Below, one piece after another: positions 35,508 through 48,317 of a stretch of DNA of 64,000 nucleotides (position 1 is the stretch's first letter; every line of letters starts with the position of its first letter). A model generated the notes under the pieces. That model made no database searches, was not told the origin of the DNA, and saw nothing but the letters and a program-made list of their open reading frames with translations. The DNA is from Cavia porcellus. Its lineage: Eukaryota; Chordata; Mammalia; Rodentia; Caviidae. The translations under genes and the position numbers were made by a program. Location: assembly GCF_034190915.1 (NCBI RefSeq), contig NW_026947545.1, positions 1,550,001-1,614,000 of the forward strand, written 5' to 3'.

Positions 35508-37455
35508 TCTGAAAAACATCGCGGGGTGGTGCGCATTGTATGGGTGTGTAACATTACATTCACTAGTAGGAGTGAGAAAAACATCACGGGGTGGTGCGCA
35601 TTGTATTGGTGTGTAACATTACATTCACTAGTAGGAGTGAGAAAAACATCACGGGGTGGTGTGATTCGGAGGGTCTGAATTAGATTAGGCAGTGAGGGGC
35701 AATGTAGGATGGAGAAAAGCACCGCGGGGTGGTCAGTATGGGGAGTTCAGGGAACATGAAGTGGCAATGTAGGATAGGTTTCTGAAAAACATCGCGGGGT
35801 GATGCACATTGTATGGGTGTGTAACATTACATTCACTAGTAGGAGTGAGAAAATCATCACGGGGTGGTGTGATTTGGAGGGACTGAATTATGATACGCAT
35901 TGAGTGGCAATGTAGGATGGAGAAAAGCTCCGCGGGGTGGTCAGCATGGGGAGGTCAGGGAACATGCAGTGGCAATTTAGGATAGGTTTCTGAAAAACAT
36001 CGCGGGGTGGTGCGCATTGTATGGGGGTGTAACATTACATTCACTAGCAGGAGTGAGAAAATCATCACGGGGTGTTGTGCATTGTATGGGTGTGTAACAA
36101 TACATTCACTAGTAGGAGTGAGAAAAACATCACGGGGTGGTGTGAAGCGGAGGGTCTGAATTAGGATAGCCAGTGAGTTGCAATGTAGCATGGAGAAAAT
36201 CATCGCAGGGTGGTCATCATGGGGAGGTCAGGGAACATGCAGTGGCAATGTAGGATAGGTTTCTGAAAAACATCGCGGGGTGGTGCACATTGTATGGGTG
36301 TGTAACATTACATTCACTAGTAGGAGTGAGAAAAACATCACAGGGTGGTGTGAATCGGAGGGTGTGAATTAGGATATGCAATGAGTGGCAATGTAGGATG
36401 GAGAAAAGCACCGCGGGGTGGTCAGCATGGAGAAGTCATGGAAAATGCAGTGGCAATGTAGGATAGGTTTCTGAAAAACATCGCGGGGTGGTGCGCATTG
36501 TATGGCTGTGTAACACTACATTCACTAGTAGGAGTGAGAAAAACATCACGGGGTGGTGTGAATCGGAGGGTCTAAATTTGGATAGGCAGTGAGTGGCAAT
36601 GTAGGATGGAGAAAAGCACCGCGGGGTGGTCAGCATGGGGAGGTCAGGGAACATGCAGTGGCAATGTAGGATAGGTTTCTGAAAAACATCGCGGGGTGGT
36701 GCGCATTGTATGGCTGTGTAATATTACATTCACTAGTAGGAGTGAGAAAAACATCACGGGGTGGTGTGAATCGGAGGGTCTGAATTAGGATAGGCAATGA
36801 GTGGCAATGTAGGATGGAGAAAAGGACGGCGGGTTGGTCATCATGCGGAGGTCAGGGAACATGCATTGGCAATGTGGGATAGGTTTCTGAAAAACATAGC
36901 GGGGTGGTGCGCATTGTATGGGTGTGTAACATTCCATTCACTAGTAGGAGTGAGAAAAACATCACGGGGTGGTGCGCATTTTATTGGTGTGTAAAATTAC
37001 ATTCACTGGTAGGAGTGAGTAAAACATTACGGGGGTTGTGAATCGGAGGGTCTGAATTAGAATAGGCAGTGAGTGGCAATGTAGGATGGAGAAAAGCACC
37101 GCGGGGTGATCAGCATGGGGAGGTCAAGGAACATGCAGTGGCAATGTAGGATATGTTTCTGAAAAACATCACGTGGTTGTGCGCATTGTATGGGTGTGTA
37201 ACATTACATTCACTAGTAGGAGTGAGAAAAACATCACGGGGTGGTGTGAATCGGAGGGTATGATTTAGGATAGCCAGTGAGTTGCAATGTAGGATGGAGA
37301 AAAGCATCGCGGTGTGGTCAGCATGCGGAGGTCAGGGAACATGCAGTGGCAATGTAGGATATGTTTCTGAAAAACATCGCGGGGTGGTGCGCATTGTATG
37401 GGTGTGTAACATTACATTCACTAGTAGGAGTGAGAAAAACATCACGGGGTGGTGT
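35508..37455 (+). repeat. 1858-bp tandem duplication, right copy
   Basis: The right copy, continuing to about 37455, where CACGGGGTGGTGTGAATCAT replaces CACGGGGTGGTGCGCATTG. Its last 370 bp are also the start of the block shared with 48318-50163. Confidence 0.9.
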
Positions 37456-38930
37456 GAATCATAGGGTCTGAATTAGGATAGGCAGTGAGTGGCAATGTAG
37501 GTTGGAGAAAACCACCGTGGGTTGGTGAGCATGGGGAGATCAGGGAACATGCAGTGGCAATGTAGGATAGGTTTCTGAAAAACAACGCGGGGTGGTGCGC
37601 ATTGTATGTGTGTGTAACATTACATTCACTAGTAGGAGTGAGAAAAACATCAATGGGAGGTGTGAACCGGAGGGTCTGAATTAGGATAGGCAGTGAGTGG
37701 CAATGTAGGTTGGAGAAAAGCACCGCGGGGTGGTCAGCATGTGGAGGTCATAGAAAATGCATTGGCAATGTAGGATAGGTTTCTGAAAAACATAGCGGGG
37801 TGGTGCGCATTGTATGGGTGTGTAACATTACATTCAGTAGTAGGAGTGAGAAAAACATCACGGGGTGGTGTGAATCGGAAGGTCTGAATTAGGGTAGGCA
37901 GTGAGTGGCAATGTAGGATGGAGAAAAGCACTGCGGGGTGGTCAGCATGTGGAGGTCAGGGAACATGCATTGGCAATGTAGGATAGGTTTCTGAAAAACG
38001 TAGCGGGGTGGTGCGCATTTCATGTGTGTGTAACATTACATTCACTAGTAGAAGTGACAAAAAGATCACCGGGTGGTGCGCATTGTATTGGTGTGTAACA
38101 TTACATTCACTAGTAGGAGTGAGAAAAACATCACGGGGTGGTATGAATCCGAGGGTCTGAATTAGGATATGCAGTGAGTGGCAATGTAGGATGGAGAAAA
38201 GCACCCCGGGGTGGTCAGCATGGGGAGGTCAGGGAACTACAGTGGCAATGTACAATAGGTTTCTGAAAAACATCGCGGGATGGTGCGCATTGTATGGGTG
38301 TGTAACATTATATTCACTAGTAGGAGTGAGAAAAACATCACGGGGTGGTGTGAATCAGAGGGTCTGAATTAGGAGAGGCAGTGAGTGGCAATGTAGGATG
38401 GAGAAAAGCACCGCGGTGTGGTCAGCATGGGGAGGTCAGAGAACATGCAGTGGCAATGTAGGATAGGTTTCTGAAAAACATCGCGAGGTGGTGCGCATTG
38501 TATGGGTGTGTAACCTTACATTCACTAGTAGGAGTGAGAAAAACATCACGGGGTGGTGTGAATCATAGGGTCTGAATTAGGATAGGCAGTGAGTGGCAAT
38601 GTAGGATGGAGAAAACCACCGCGGGTTGTTGAGCATGGGGAGATCAGGGAACATGCAGTGGCAATGTAGGATAGGTTTCTGAAAAACAACGCGGGGTGGT
38701 GCGCATTGTATGTGTGTGTAACATTACATTCACTAGTAGGAGTGAGAAAAACATCAATGGGAGGTGTGAACCGGAGGGTCTGAATTAGGAAAGGCAGTGA
38801 GTGGCAATGTAGATTGGAGAAAAGCACCGCGGGGTGGTCAGCATGTGGAGGTCATAGAAAATGCAGTGGCAATGTAGGATAGGTTTCTGAAAAACATCGC
38901 GGGGTGGTGCGCATTGTATGGTTGTGTAAC
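37085..38930 (+). repeat. 1.85-kb block, copy 1 (offset 11233 bp)
   Basis: This matches 48318-50163 through eight units, with shared private changes such as AACTACAGTGG (1-bp shortened unit), GAAGTGACAAAAA and CATTTCATGTGTG. The right edge is in a B module, where AACATTATATTC here meets AACACTACATTC in the partner. Part of it (37740-38410) is also repeated 1312 bp downstream. Confidence 0.85.
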
Positions 38931-40784
38931 ATTATATTCACTAGTAGGAGTGAGAAAAACATCACGGGGTGGTGTGAATCGGAGAGTCTAAATTAGGATA
39001 GGCAGTGAGTGGCAATGTAGGATGGAGAAAAGCACCGCGGGGTGGTCAGTATGTGGAGGTCAGGGAACATGCAGTGGCAATGTAGGATAGGTTTCTGAAA
39101 AACATCGCGGGGTGGTGTGCATTGTATGGGTGTGTAACACTACATTCAGTAGTAGGAGTGAGAAAAACATCACGGGGTGGTGTGAATTGGAAGGTCTGAA
39201 TTAGGATAGGCAGTGAGTGGCAATGTAGGATGGAGAAAAGCACTGCGGGGTGGTCAGCATGTGGAGGTCAGGGAACATGCATTGGCAATGTAGGATAGGT
39301 TTCTGAAAAACATAGCGGGGTGGTGCGCATTCTATGTGTGTGTAACATTACATTCACTAGTAGGAGTGAGAAAAACATGACGGGGTGGTGCGCATTGTAT
39401 TGGTGTGTAACATTACATTCACTAGTAGGAGTGAGAAAAACATCACGGGTTGCTATGAATCCGAGGGTCTGAATTAGGATATGCAGTGAGTGGCAATGTA
39501 GGATGGAGAAAAGCTCCCCGGGGTGGTCAGCATGGGGAGGTCAGGGAACATACAGTGGCAATGTACGATAGGTTTCTGGAAAACATCGCGGATGGTGCGC
39601 ATTGTATGGGTGTGTAACATTATATTCACTAGTAGGAGTGAGAAAAACATCACGGGGTGGTGTGAATCAGAGGGTCTGAATTAGGAGAGGCAGTGAGTGG
39701 CAATGTAGGATGGAGAAAAGCACCGCGGGGTGGTCAGCATGGGGAGGTCACGGAACATGCAGTGGCAATGTAGGATAGGTTTCTGAAAAACATCGCGGGG
39801 TGGTGCGCATTGTATGGGTGTGTAACCTTACATTCACTAGTAGGAGTGAGAAAAACATCACGGGGTGTTGCGCATTATATGGTTGTGTAACATTACATTC
39901 ACTAGTAAGAGTTAGAAAAACATCACAGGGTGGTGTGAAACGGAGGGTATGATTTAGGATAGCCAGTGAGTTGCAATGTAGGATGGAGAAAAGCATCGAG
40001 GGGTGGTCATCATGGGGAGGTCTAGGAACATGCAGTGGCAATGTAGGATAGGTTTCTGAAAAACATCGTGGGGAGGTGCGAATTCTATGGGTGTGTAACA
40101 TAACATTCACTAATAGGAGTGAGAAAAACATCACGGGGTGGTGTGAATCGGAGGGTCTAAATTAGGATAGGCAGTGAGTGGCAATGTAGGATGGAGAAAA
40201 GCACCGCGGGGTGGTCAGTATGTTGAGGTCAGGGAACATGCAGTGGCAATGTAGGATAGGTTTCTGAAAAACATAGCGGGGTGGTGCGCATTATATGGGT
40301 GTGTAACATTACATTCAGTAGTAGGAGTGAGAAAAACATCACGGGGTTGTGTGAATCGGAAGGTCTGAATTAGGATAGGCAGTGAGTGGCAATGTAGGAT
40401 GGGGAAAAGCACGGCGGGGTGGTCAGCATGTGGAGGTCAGGGAACATGCATTGGCAATGTAGGATAGGTTTCTGAAAAACATCGCGGGGTGGTGCGCATT
40501 GTATGGGTGTGTAACATTACATTCACTAGTAGGAGTGAGAAAAACATCAATGGGAAGTGTGAATCGGAGGGTCTGAATTAGGATAGGCAGTGAGTGGCAA
40601 TGTATGTTGGAGAAAAGCACCGCGGGGTGTTCAGCATGGGGAGGTCAGAGAACATGCAGTGGCAATGTAGGATTGGTTTATGAAAAACATCACGGATTGG
40701 TGCGCATTGTATGGGTGTGTAACATTACATTCACTAGTGGGAGTGAGAAAAACATCACGGGGTGGTGTGAATCGGAGGGTTTGA
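38931..40784 (+). repeat. Satellite units partly repeating 37.7-38.4 kb
   Basis: No gene. Units from about 39050 to 39720 follow those at 37740-38410 at offset 1312 bp (CATTCAGTAGTAGG B modules, then a CACTGCGGGG long unit), with moderate divergence. The unit at 40197 is a third relative. Long units start at 39236 and 39716. Confidence 0.75.
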
Positions 40785-41238
40785 ATTAGGATAGGCAGTG
40801 AGTGGCAATGGAGGATGGAGAAAAGCACCGCGGGGTGGTCAGCATGGGGAGGTCAGGGAACATGCAGTGGCAATGTTGGATAGGTTTCTGAAAAACATCG
40901 CGGGATGGTGCGCATTGTATGGGTGTGTAACATTACATTCACTAGTAGGAGTGAGAAAAACATCACGGGTTGGTGTGAATCAGAGGGTCTGAATTAGAAT
41001 AGACAGTGAGTGGCAATGTAGGATGGAGAAAAGCACCGCGGGGTGGTCAGCATGGGGAGATCAGGGAACATGCAGTGGCAATGTAGTATAGGTTTTGAAA
41101 AACATGGCGAGGTGGTGCGCATTGTATGGGTTTGTAACATTACATTCACTAGTAGGAGTGAGAAAAACTTCACGGGGGGGTGCGTATTGTATTGGTGTGT
41201 AACATTACATTCACTAGTAGGAGTGAGAAAAACATCAC
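40785..41238 (+). repeat. Short duplicate block, copy 1 (offset 3584 bp)
   Basis: This shares with 44369-44822 the changes CAATGGAGGATGG, CAATGTTGGATAGG, TAGTATAGGTTTTGAAAAAC and CTTCACGGGGGGGTGCG. The following unit (41301) repeats the TAGTATAGGTTTTG change 272 bp further on, a small local duplication. Confidence 0.8.
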
Positions 41239-44200
41239 GGGTTGGTGTGAATCAGAGGGTCTGAATTAGGATAGACAGTGAGTGGCAATGTAGGATGGAG
41301 AAAAGCACCGCGGGGTGGTCAGCATGGGGAGATCAGGGAACATGCAGTGGCAATGTAGTATAGGTTTTGAAAAACATGGCGGGGTGGTGCGCATTGTATG
41401 GGTTTGTAACATTACATTCACTAGTATGAGTGAGAAAAATATTGCGGGGTGGTGTGAATCGGAGTGCTTGAATTAAGATAGACAGGGAGTGGCAATGTAT
41501 GATGGAGAAAAGTACCGCGGGGTGGTCAGCATAGGGAGGTCAGGGAACATGCAATTGCAATGTAGGATAGGTTTCTGAAAAACATAGCGGGGTGGTGCGC
41601 ATTGTATGGGTTTGTAACATTACATTCACTAGTAGGAGTGAGAAAAACATCACGGCGTGGTGTGAATCGGAGGTTGTGAATTAGGATAGGCAATGAGTGG
41701 CAATGTAGGATGGAGAAAAGCACCGCGGGGTGGTCAGCATGGGGAAGTCATGGAACATGCAGTGGCAATGTAGGATAGGTTTCTGAAAAACATTGCGGGG
41801 TGGTGCGCATTGTATGGCTGTGTAACACTACATTCACTAGTATGAATGAGAAAATCATCACGGGGTTGTGTGAATCGGAGGGTGTGAATTAGGATAGGCA
41901 ATGAGTGGCAATGTATGATGGAGAAAAGCACCGCGGGGTGGTCAACATGGGGAGGTCAGGGAACATGCAGTGGCAATGTAGGATAGGTTTCTGAAAAACA
42001 TCGCGGGGTGGTGCGCAATGTATGGGTGTGTTACGTCACATTCACTAGTATGAGTGAGAAAAATATCACGGGGTGGTGTGAATCGGAGGGTCTGAATTAG
42101 GATAGACAGGGAGTGGCAATGTACGATGGAGAAAATCACCGCGGGGTGGTAAGCATAGGGAGGTCATGGAACATGCAGTGGCAATGTAGGATAGGTTTCG
42201 GAAAAACATTGCGGGGTGGTGCGCATTGTATGGGTGTGTAACATTACATTCACTAGTAGGAGTGAGAAAAACATCACTGGGTGGTGTGATTTGGAGGGAC
42301 TGAATTATGATACGCAGTAAGTGGCAATGTAGGATGGAGAAAAGCTCCGCGGGGTGGTCAGCATGGGGAGGTCAGGGAACATGCAGTGGCAATTTAGCAT
42401 AGGTTTCTGAAAAACATCGCGGGGTGGTGCGCATTGTATGGGGGTGTAACATTACATTCAATAGTAGGAGTGAGAAAATCATCACGGGGTGTTGCGCATT
42501 GTATGGGTGTGTAACAATACATTCACTAGTAGGATTGAGAAAAACATCACGGGGTGGTGTGAAGCGGAGGGTCTGAATTAGGATAGCCAGTGAGTTGCAA
42601 TGTAGCATGGAGAAAACCATCGCAGGGTGGTCAGCATGGGGAGGTCAGGGAACATGCAGTGGCAATGTAGGATAGGTTTCTGAAAAACATCGCGGGGTGG
42701 TGCACATTGTATGGGTGTGTAACATTACATTCACTAGTAGGAGTGAGAAAAACATCACGGGGTGGTGTGAATCGGAGGGTGTGAATTAGGATATGCAATG
42801 AGTGGCAATGTAGGATGGAGAAAAGCACCGCGGGGTGGTCAGCATGGGGAAGTCATGGAACATGCAGTGGCAATGTAGGATAGGTTTCTGAAAAACATCG
42901 CGGGGTGGTGCGCATTGTATGGCTGTGTAACACTACATTCACTAGTAGGAGTGAGAAAAACATCACGGGGTGGTGTGAATCGGAGGGTCTAAATTTGGAT
43001 AGGCAGTGAGTGGCAATGTAGGATGGAGAAAAGCTCCACGGGGTGGTCAGCATGGGGAGGTCAGGGAACATGCAGTGGCAATGTAGGATAGGTTTCTGAA
43101 AAACATCGCGGAGTAGTGCGCATTGTATGGGTGTGTAACATTACATTCACTACTAGGAGTGAGAAAAACATCACGGGGTGGTGTGATTCGGAGGGTCTGA
43201 ATTAGGATAGGCAGTGAGTGGCAATGTAGGATGGAGAAAAGCACCGCGGGGTGGTCAGCATGGGGAGGTCAGGGAACATGAAGTGGCAATGTAGGATAGG
43301 TTTCTGAAAAACATCGTGGGGTGATGCGCATTGTATGGGTGTGTAACATTACATTCACTAGTAGGAGTGAGAAAAGCATCACGGGGTGGTGTGATTTGGA
43401 GCGACTGAATTATGATACGCAGTGAGTGGCAATGTAGGATGGAGAAAAGCTCCGCGGGGTGGTCAGCATGGGGAGGTCAGGGAACATGCAGTGGCAATTT
43501 AGGATAGGTTTCTGAAAAACATCGCGGGGTGGTGCGCATTGTATGGGGGTGTAACATTACATTCACTAGTAGGAGTGAGAAAATCATCACGGGGTGTTGC
43601 GCATTGTATGGGTGTGTAACAATACATTCACTAGTAGGAGTGAGAAAAACATCACGGGGTGGTGTGAAGCGGAGGGTCTGAATTAGGATAGCCAGTGAGT
43701 TGCAATGTAGGATGGAGAAAAGCTCCACGGGGTGGTCAGCATGGGGAGGTCAGGGAACATGCAGTTGCAATGTAAGATAGGTTTCTGAAAAACATCGCGG
43801 GGTTGTGCGCATTGTATGGCTGTGTAACATTACATTCACTAGTAGGAGTGAGAAAAACATCACGGGGTGGTGTGAATCGGAGGGTCTGAATTAGGATAGG
43901 CAGTGAGTGGCAATGTAGGATGGAGAAAAGGACGGCGGGTTGGTCATCATGTGGAGGTCAGGGAACATGCATTGGCAATGTGGGATAGGTTTCTGAAAAA
44001 CATAGTGGGGTAGTGCGCATTGTATGGGTGTGTAACATTCCATTCACTAGTAGGAGTGAGAAAACCATCACGGGGTGGTGCGCATTGTATTGGTGTGTAA
44101 AATTACATTCACTAGTAGGAGTGAGAAAAACATCACGGGGGTGTGAATCGGAGGGTCTGAATTAGGATAGGCAGTGAGTGGCAATGTAGGATGGAGAAAA

Positions 44201-44368
44201 TCACCGCGGGGTGATCAGCATGGGGAGGTCAAGGAACATGCAGTTGCAATGTAGGATAGGTTTCTGAAAAACATCACGTGGTTGTGCGCATTGTACGGGT
44301 GTGTAACATTACATTCACTAGAAGGAGTGAGAAAAACATCATGGGGTGGTGTGAATCGGAGGGTCTGA
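41239..44368 (+). repeat. Satellite units related to 20.9-26.4 kb and 34-35 kb
   Basis: No gene. Units 41508-42131 resemble 20.8-21.4 kb (GGGGAAGTCATGG, CACTAGTATGAATGAG, TTACGTCACATTC variants). Units 42340-43028 resemble 25920-26600 and 34065-34750 (GCTCCGCGG long unit followed by a TGCACATTG unit). A second GCTCCGCGG long unit starts at 43445. Confidence 0.75.
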
Positions 44369-44822
44369 ATTAGGATAGGCAGTGAGTGGCAATGGAGGAT
44401 GGAGAAAAGCACCACGGGGTGGTCAGCATGGGGAGGTCAGGGAACATGCAGTGGCAATGTTGGATAGGTTTTTGAAAAACATCGCGGGATGGTGCGCATT
44501 GTATGGGTGTGTAACATTACATTCACTAGTAGGAGTGAGAAAAACATCACGGGTTGGTGTGAATCAGAGGGTCTGAATTAGGATAGACAGTGAGTGGCAA
44601 TGTAGGATGGAGAAAAGCACCGCGGGGTGGTCAGCATGGGGAGATCAGGGAACATGCAGTGGCAATGTAGTATAGGTTTTGAAAAACATGGCGGGGTGGT
44701 GCGCATTGTATGGGTGTGTAACATTACATTCACTAGTAGGAGTGAGAAAAACTTCACGGGGGGGTGCGTATTGTATTGGTGTGTAACATTACATTCACTA
44801 GTAGGAGTGAGAAAAACATCAC
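44369..44822 (+). repeat. Short duplicate block, copy 2 (offset 3584 bp)
   Basis: The partner of 40785-41238. Similarity ends where the C module reads GAATCCGAGG instead of GAATCAGAGG. Confidence 0.8.
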
Positions 44823-44890
44823 GGGGTGGTGTGAATCCGAGGGTCTGAATTCGGATAGGCAGTGAGTGGCAATGTAGGATGGACAAAATA

Positions 44891-47800
44891 ACCGCGGGGT
44901 GGTCAGCATGGGGAGGTCAGGGAACACGCAGTGGCAATATAGGATAGGTTTCTGAAAAACATCGCGGTGTGGTGCGCATTGTGTGGGTGTGTAACATTAC
45001 ATTCACTAGAAGGAGTGAGAAAAACATCACGGGGTGGTGTGAATCGGAGGGTCTGAATTAGGATAGGCAGTGAGTGGCAATGTAGGATGGAGAAAAGCAC
45101 TGTGGGGTGGTCAGCATGGGGAGGTCAGGGAACATGCAGTGGCAATGTAGGATAGGTTTCTGAAAAACTTCGCGGGGTGGTGCGCATTGTATGGGTGTGT
45201 AACATTACATTCACTAGTAGGAGTGAGAAAAACATCACGGCGTGGTGCGCATTGTATTGGTGTGTAACATTACATTCACTAGTAGGAGTGAGAAAAACAT
45301 CACGGGGTGGTGTGATTCGGAGGGTCTGAATTAGATTAGGCAGTGAGTGGCAATGTAGGATGGAGAAAAGCACCGCGGGGTGGTCAGCATGGGGAGGTCA
45401 GGGAACATGAAGTGGCAATGTAGGATAGGTTTCTGAAAAACATCGCGGGGTGGTGCGCATTGTATGGGTGTGTTACATTACATTCACTAGTAGGAGTGAG
45501 AAAAGCATCACGGGGTGGTGTGATTTGGAGGGACTGAATTATGATACGCAGTGAGTGCAATGTAGGATGGAGAAAAGCTCCGCGGGGTGGTCAGCATGGG
45601 GAGGTCAGGGAACATGCAGTGGCAATTTAGGATAGGTTTCTGAAAAACATCGCGGGGTGGTGCGCATTGTATGGGGGGTGTAACATTACATTCACTAGTA
45701 GGAGTGAGAAAATCATCACGGGGTGTTGCGCATTGTATGGGTGTGTAACAATACATTCACTAGTAGGAGTGAGAAAAACATCACGGGGTGGTGTGAAGCG
45801 GAGGGTCTGAATTAGGATATGCAATGAGTGGCAATGTAGGATGGAGAAAAGCACCGCGGGGTGGTCATCATGGGGAAGTCATGGAACATGCAGTGGCAAT
45901 GTAGGATAGGTTTCTGAAAAACATCGCGGGGTGGTGCGCATTGTATGGCTGTGTAACACTACATTCACTAGTAGGAGTGAGAAAAACATCACGGGGTGGT
46001 GTGAATCGGAGGGTCTAAATTTGGATAGGCAGTGAGTGGCAATGTAGGATGGAGAAAAGCACCGCGGAGTAGTCAGCATGGGGAGGTCAGGGAACATGCA
46101 TTGGCAATGTGGGATAGATTTCTGAAAATCATAGCGGGGTGGTGCGCATTGTATGGGTGTGTAACATTCCATTCACTAGAAGGAGTGAGAAAAACATCAC
46201 GAGGTGGTGTGAATCGGAGGGTGTGAATTAGGATATGCAATGAGTGGCAATGTAGGATGGAGAAAAGCACCGCGGGGTGATCAGCATGGGGAGGTCAAGG
46301 AACATGCAGTGGCAATGTAGGATAGGTTTCTGAAAAACATCACGTGGTTGTGCGCATTGTATGGGTGTGTAACATTACATTCACTAGTAGGAGTGAGAAA
46401 ACATCACGGGGTGGTGCGCATTGTATTGGTGTGTAACATTACATTCACTAGTAGGAGTGTGAAAAACATCACAGGGTGGTGTGAATCGGAGGGTATGATT
46501 TAGGATAGCCAGTGAGTTGCAATGTAGGATGGAGAAAAGCATCGCGGCGTGGTCAGCATGGGGAGGTCAGGGAACATGCAGTGGCATTGTAGGATATGTT
46601 TCTGAAAAACATCGCAGGGTGGTGCGCATTGTATGGGTGTGTAACATTACATTCACTAGTAGGAGTGAGAAAAACATCACGGGGTGGTGTGAATCATAGG
46701 GTCTGAATTAGGATAGGCAGTGAGTGGCAATGTAGGATGGAGAAAACCACCGCGGGTTGGTCAGCATGGGGAGATCAGGGAACATGCAGTGGCAATGTAG
46801 GATAGGTTTCTGAAAACGCGGGGTGGTGCGCATTGTATGTGTGTGTAACATTACAATCACTAGTAGGAGTGAGAAAAACATCAATGGGAGGTGTGAACCG
46901 AAGGGTCTGAATTAGGATAGGCAGTGAGTGGCAATGTAGGTTGGAGAAAAGCACCGCGGGGTGGTCAGCATGTGGAGGTCATAGAAAATGCAGTGGCAAT
47001 GTAGGATAGGTTTCTGAAAAGCATCGCGGGGTGGTGCGCATTGTATGGTTGTGTAACACTACATTCACTAGTATGAGGGAGAAAAACATCACGGGGTGGT
47101 GTGAATCGGAGGGTGTGAATTTGGATACTCAATGAGTGGCAAAGTAGGATGGAGAAAAGCACCGCGGGGTTGTCAACATGGGGAAGTCAGGGAACATGCC
47201 GTGGCAAAGTAGGATAGGTTTCTGAAAAACATCACGGGGTGGTGCGCATTGTATGGGTGTGTAACATTACATTCACTAGTAGGAGTGAGAAAAACATCAC
47301 GGGGTGGTGCGCATTGTATTGGTGTGTAACATTACATTCACTAGTAGGAGTGAGAAAAAGATCACGGGGTGGTGTGAATCGGAGGGTGTGAATTAGGATA
47401 TGCAATGAGTGGCAATGTAGGATGGAGAAAAGCACTGCGGGGTGGTCAGCATTGGGAAGTCATGCAACATGCAGTGGCAATGTAGGATAGGTTTCTGAAA
47501 AACATCGCGCGGTGGTGCGCATTGTATGGCTGTGTAACATTACATTCACTAGTAGGAGTGAGAAAAACATCACGGGGTGGTGTGAATCGGAGGGTCTGAA
47601 TTAGGATAGGCAGTGAGTGGCAATGTAGGATGGAGAAAAGGACGGCGGGTTGGTCATCATGTGGAGGTCAGGGAACATGCATTGGCAATGTGGGATAGAT
47701 TTCTGAAAATCATAGCGGGGTGGTGCGCATTGTATGGGTGTGTAACATTCCATTCACTAGTAGGAGTGAGAAAAACATCACGGGGTGGTGTGAATCATAG

Positions 47801-47984
47801 GGTCTGAATTAGGATAGGCAGTGAGTGGCAATGTAGGATGGAGAAAACCACCGCGGGTTGGTCAGCATGGGGAGATCAGGGAACATGCAGTGGCAATGTA
47901 GGACAGGTTTCTGAAAAACAACGCGGGGTGGTGCGCATTGTATGTGTGTGTAACATTACATTCACTAGTAGGAGTGAGAAAAGC
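44891..47984 (+). repeat. 3.3-kb block, copy 2, shortened by one unit
   Basis: The partner of 21656-24955. The unit 45573-45846 is 274 bp and is a fusion: its A and B modules follow the 22337 unit and the end of its C module follows the unit ending at 22817. One 208-bp step is therefore missing and the offset changes from 23237 to 23029. It also carries one extra G (GTATGGGGGGTGTAAC). Confidence 0.86.
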
Positions 47985-48317
47985 ATCACGGGGTGGTGTG
48001 ATTTGGAGGGACTGAATTATGATACGCAGTGAGTGGCAATGTAGGATGGAGAAAAGCTCCGCGGGGTGGTCAGCATGGGGAGGTCAGGGAACATGCAGGG
48101 GCAATTTAGGATAGGTTTCTGAAAAACATCGCGGGGTGGTGCGCATTGTATGGGGGTGTAACATTACATTCACTAGTAGGAGTGAGAAAATCATCACGGG
48201 GTGTTGCGCATTGTATGGGTGTGTAACAATACATTCACTAGTAGGAGTGAGAAAAACATCACGGGGTGGTGTGAAGCGGAGGGTCTGAATTAGGATAGCC
48301 AGTGAGTTGCAATGTAG

